Assembly (NCBI GenBank): GCA_013822275.1
Contig: PNKC01000003.1
Span: forward strand, 49,821-113,820
Source: Anaerolinea sp.
GTDB taxonomy: Bacteria > Chloroflexota > Dehalococcoidia > Tepidiformales > Tepidiformaceae
DNA length: 64,000 bases
Reading direction: 5' to 3'
The notes beneath the pieces were generated by a model. It was not told where the DNA came from. It saw nothing but the letters and a program-made list of their open reading frames with translations, and did not search any database. The position numbers and the translations under genes are program-made. Below, in pieces: positions 61,592-64,000 of this stretch; the first letter of the stretch is position 1, and each line of letters opens with the position of its first letter.

Positions 61592-62789
61592 ACTGGTAGA
61601 TCTTGCCTTCCGTCTTGATGGAGGGGGCGATGATCATCTCGGCCTGCTGGAACTCGCGCACGTTGTGGGCGCCGCACATGCCCATCGCCGTGCGCAGCGC
61701 GCCAACCAGGTTTTCGGTGCCGTCCGTGCGGCTCGTGGGGCCGTAAAGCAGCTTCTGGAGGGTGGTGTTCACACCAACCTGGACGCGAGTGCCGCGCGGC
61801 AGGTTCGCGTGCGGGGTGGCCATGCCCCAGTGGTAGCCGCGGCCCGGCGCTTCGATGGTGCCGGCGAAGGGCGAACCCATCATTACGCCGTCGCTGCCGG
61901 AAGCGATGCATTTGCAGACGTCGCCGCCGGTGCGGATGCCGCCATCGGTGATGATCGGGACGTAGCGGCCGGACTCCTTGTAGTAGTAGTCGCGGGCAGC
62001 AGCGCATTCGATCGTCGCCGTCACCTGGGGGACGCCGATACCGAGGACTTCGCGGCTGGTGCAGGCGGCGCCGGGGCCAACCCCCACGAGCACGGCGGCG
62101 ACGCCCGTCCGCATGATCTCCACCGTAGCCTTGAAGCCGACGGTGTTGCCGACGACGACCGGAATGCGGATGTTCTTGAAAAGCTTGTCGAAGCGGAGGC
62201 CTTCGATGCTGTTGGATTCATGGCGGGCCGTGGTGACGGTGCTCTGGACGACGAGGATGTCGGCGCCGGAGTCCTGGATCAGCGGGGCGAGACGCTTCGT
62301 CTGCATCGGCGTGACGGAGACCGCGGCGATGGCACCACCATCCTTGATTTCGCGGATGCGTTTCGCGATGAGGTCATCGCGCATCGGCGCCTGGTAGGCG
62401 TTCTGAAGGATTGCCGTGGCTTCGTTGCGGCTGGCGGAAGCCATCTCTTCGAGCATCGGGCGCGGGTCGTCGTACTTGGTCCAGACGCCTTCGAGGTTCA
62501 GGACGGCGAGACCGCCGGCCCTGTGCATGGCGACGGCGAAGGTCGGGTCCACCACCGCGTCCATGGCCGATGCCACGAACGGGATGGTAAAGCTATGGGG
62601 CCCAATCTGGAGCCCCATTTCGACAAGTTCCGGGTTGATGGTGACGTCGCCGGGCACGATGGCGACTTCGTCGAAGCCGTAGGCCCGGCGGAGCTGTTTG
62701 AACTGGGGGACGAAATTGTCGTCCAACGGCGCATGGCCGCGCTCCGAGTGTTCAGAGGCGGCGTTGGGGAGAGAAACAGCAGTAGTCAA
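61572..62789 (-). CDS. guaB3: GuaB3-type IMP dehydrogenase family protein
   Basis: [96 protein letters not shown]. Confidence 0.92.
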   Translation of the reverse strand: MTTAVSLPNAASEHSERGHAPLDDNFVPQFKQLRRAYGFDEVAIVPGDVTINPELVEMGLQIGPHSFTIPFVASAMDAVVDPTFAVAMHRAGGLAVLNLEGVWTKYDDPRPMLEEMASASRNEATAILQNAYQAPMRDDLIAKRIREIKDGGAIAAVSVTPMQTKRLAPLIQDSGADILVVQSTVTTARHESNSIEGLRFDKLFKNIRIPVVVGNTVGFKATVEIMRTGVAAVLVGVGPGAACTSREVLGIGVPQVTATIECAAARDYYYKESGRYVPIITDGGIRTGGDVCKCIASGSDGVMMGSPFAGTIEAPGRGYHWGMATPHANLPRGTRVQVGVNTTLQKLLYGPTSRTDGTENLVGALRTAMGMCGAHNVREFQQAEMIIAPSIKTEGKIYQFAQAGE

Positions 62790-62927
62790 TTCAGCGCAAT
62801 CCCGGGGGGTGGATTCACGGCCGAGGCCGCCTATTACTCCGAGTGTAGAAGGCGGTGGGGAAGAGGGTCAACACAAATTCGATTCGGCCATTCGATTATG
62901 TGGGATGGCCCGTACAATGCGTTTCCG

Positions 62928-63746
62928 ATGGGTGATTTCGCGCCGGGACTGTACGTGGTGGGGACGCCGATCGGCAACCTGGGCGACTTCTCGCCACGCG
63001 CTCGCGAAGTCCTCGGGGCCGCCACGCACATCGCTGCCGAGGACACGCGCGTCAGCGAAAAATTGGTGCGGATGGCCGGTGGGACGGGACGGATGGTAAG
63101 CCTGACGGAGCACAACGTGACCCAGCGCGCCCCAGAACTGGTGGAAGCGGCCAGGACGGGCGTTGTCGCCCTTGTGAGCGACGCCGGGACGCCCGTGGTT
63201 GCGGACCCCGGCGGGCGGCTGGTCGATGCCGCCCACAGGGCCGGGGTGCCTGTCATCGCCGTGCCCGGACCGTCGGCGCTGGCGGCGGCGCTTTCGGTGT
63301 CGGGATTCGAAGGGGACGACGCACACTTCCTCGGCTTCCTGCCGAAGGCCGCCGGGGCGAGGATTGGGCTGCTGAAGAAGGTAGCGGCGACGGCGTCCGT
63401 GCTCGTGTTCTTCGAAAGCCCGAACCGGCTCGGGGCGACTCTGGTGGAACTCGCGGGGTCGCTCGGCGACCCCGAGGTCGCCATCTGCCGGGAACTGACG
63501 AAGATCCACGAGGAGGTCGTGCGCGGGCGCGCATCCGAGTTGGCCGGCCGGTTCAAGGAGACGAAAGGCGAGTGCACGGTGGTGGTCCGCTGCGAGCCCG
63601 CGGCGGAAGCAGCCAACGACGAAGTGCGCGAGTACATGGCGGAGATGCAACGCGCGGGCGCGCGACGTTCGGCCGCGGCGGCCGAGGCGGCGAGGCGTTT
63701 CGGGATTGCCCGGGATGCCGCCTACGCGATGTGGGACGAAGCGTAG
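62928..63746 (+). CDS. rsmI: 16S rRNA (cytidine(1402)-2'-O)-methyltransferase
   Basis: GLYVVGTPIGNLGDFSPRAREVLGAATHIAAEDTRVSEKL; VSDAGTPVVADPGGRLVDAAHRAGVPVIAVPGPSALAAALSVSGF. Confidence 0.95.
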   Translation: MGDFAPGLYVVGTPIGNLGDFSPRAREVLGAATHIAAEDTRVSEKLVRMAGGTGRMVSLTEHNVTQRAPELVEAARTGVVALVSDAGTPVVADPGGRLVDAAHRAGVPVIAVPGPSALAAALSVSGFEGDDAHFLGFLPKAAGARIGLLKKVAATASVLVFFESPNRLGATLVELAGSLGDPEVAICRELTKIHEEVVRGRASELAGRFKETKGECTVVVRCEPAAEAANDEVREYMAEMQRAGARRSAAAAEAARRFGIARDAAYAMWDEA

Positions 63747-63765
63747 CGCAATCGCCGGACGCCAC
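63679..63765 (+). repeat. direct repeat copy 1 (rsmI 3' end plus 19 nt downstream)
   Basis: 87 nt matching 63914..64000 with 3 mismatches, offset 235 bp. Confidence 0.95.
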
Positions 63766-63772
63766 CGCCCAC

Positions 63773-63807
63773 CCCAATCCAAAATCCAAAATCGCCAATC
63801 CAAAATC
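63773..63807. repeat. heptanucleotide tandem array, 5 units (NNNAATC)
   Basis: CCCAATC CAAAATC CAAAATC GCCAATC CAAAATC. Confidence 0.8.
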
Positions 63808-63913
63808 GAGAAAATGGGCGCAGCCGCCGAGGGTCTGTCAGTAGCGCGCGCGTCAGCAAGCGCTGCGATGTTGCGCCTGGAATCGGGTCTCCGAAGCGCT
63901 CCGACGCACGCAT

Positions 63914-64000
63914 CGGCCGAGGCGGCCAGGCGGTTCGGGGTTGCCCGGGATGCCGCCTACGCGATGTGGGACGAAGCGTAGCGCAATCGCCGGACGCCAC
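63914..64000 (+). repeat. direct repeat copy 2 (duplicated rsmI 3' end), continues past window edge
   Basis: 87 nt matching 63679..63765 with 3 mismatches; encodes SAEAARRFGVARDAAYAMWDEA-stop. Confidence 0.95.

Noticed and set aside
61383-62927. Long N-terminal extension of the rsmI ORF (61383..63746)
   Set aside because: Overlaps guaB3 antisense; rsmI homology begins at MGDFAPGLYVVGTPIGN (62928) just after a TACAAT -10.

Overview
A 64 kb, GC-rich, gene-dense bacterial chromosomal window. The gene content (tandem F420/LLM flavin enzymes, split B12-dependent methylmalonyl-CoA mutase, GuaB3-type IMPDH, many DinB-like proteins) suggests Chloroflexota, but that is inference only. Most of it is housekeeping: aroA (3' part), gmk, ltaE, pyrD, mrp, comEC, rph, oppD/oppF, ilvE, eno, def, nadB, nadC, meaB, mcm subunits, rel, hisS, prfA, prmC, guaB3 and rsmI, plus four tRNAs (Pro-TGG, Leu-TAG, Lys-CTT, Phe-GAA). 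No CRISPR array, rRNA operon, transposase, integrase or prophage was seen. The interest lies in small accessory pockets and non-coding structure. The main items are: (1) a TIR-domain protein with a tightly linked small ORF; (2) four intergenic tandem arrays with a strict 7-bp period at or near gene 3' ends, resembling cyanobacterial STRRs; (3) an 87-bp duplication of the rsmI 3' end running off the window edge; (4) a terminator-like hairpin with a U-tract just upstream of prfA, and another embedded in a signal-peptide coding region after guaB3; (5) a NYN nuclease with a zinc-ribbon insertion, convergent with an orphan gene and next to a hairpin-rich intergenic region; (6) a remnant of an AbrB-type antitoxin; (7) a duplicated Uma2 pair inside the propionate/B12 locus. 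No single system in the window can be called clearly novel from sequence alone; the TIR cassette and the heptad repeats are the best candidates. All coordinates and repeat matches were read by eye.
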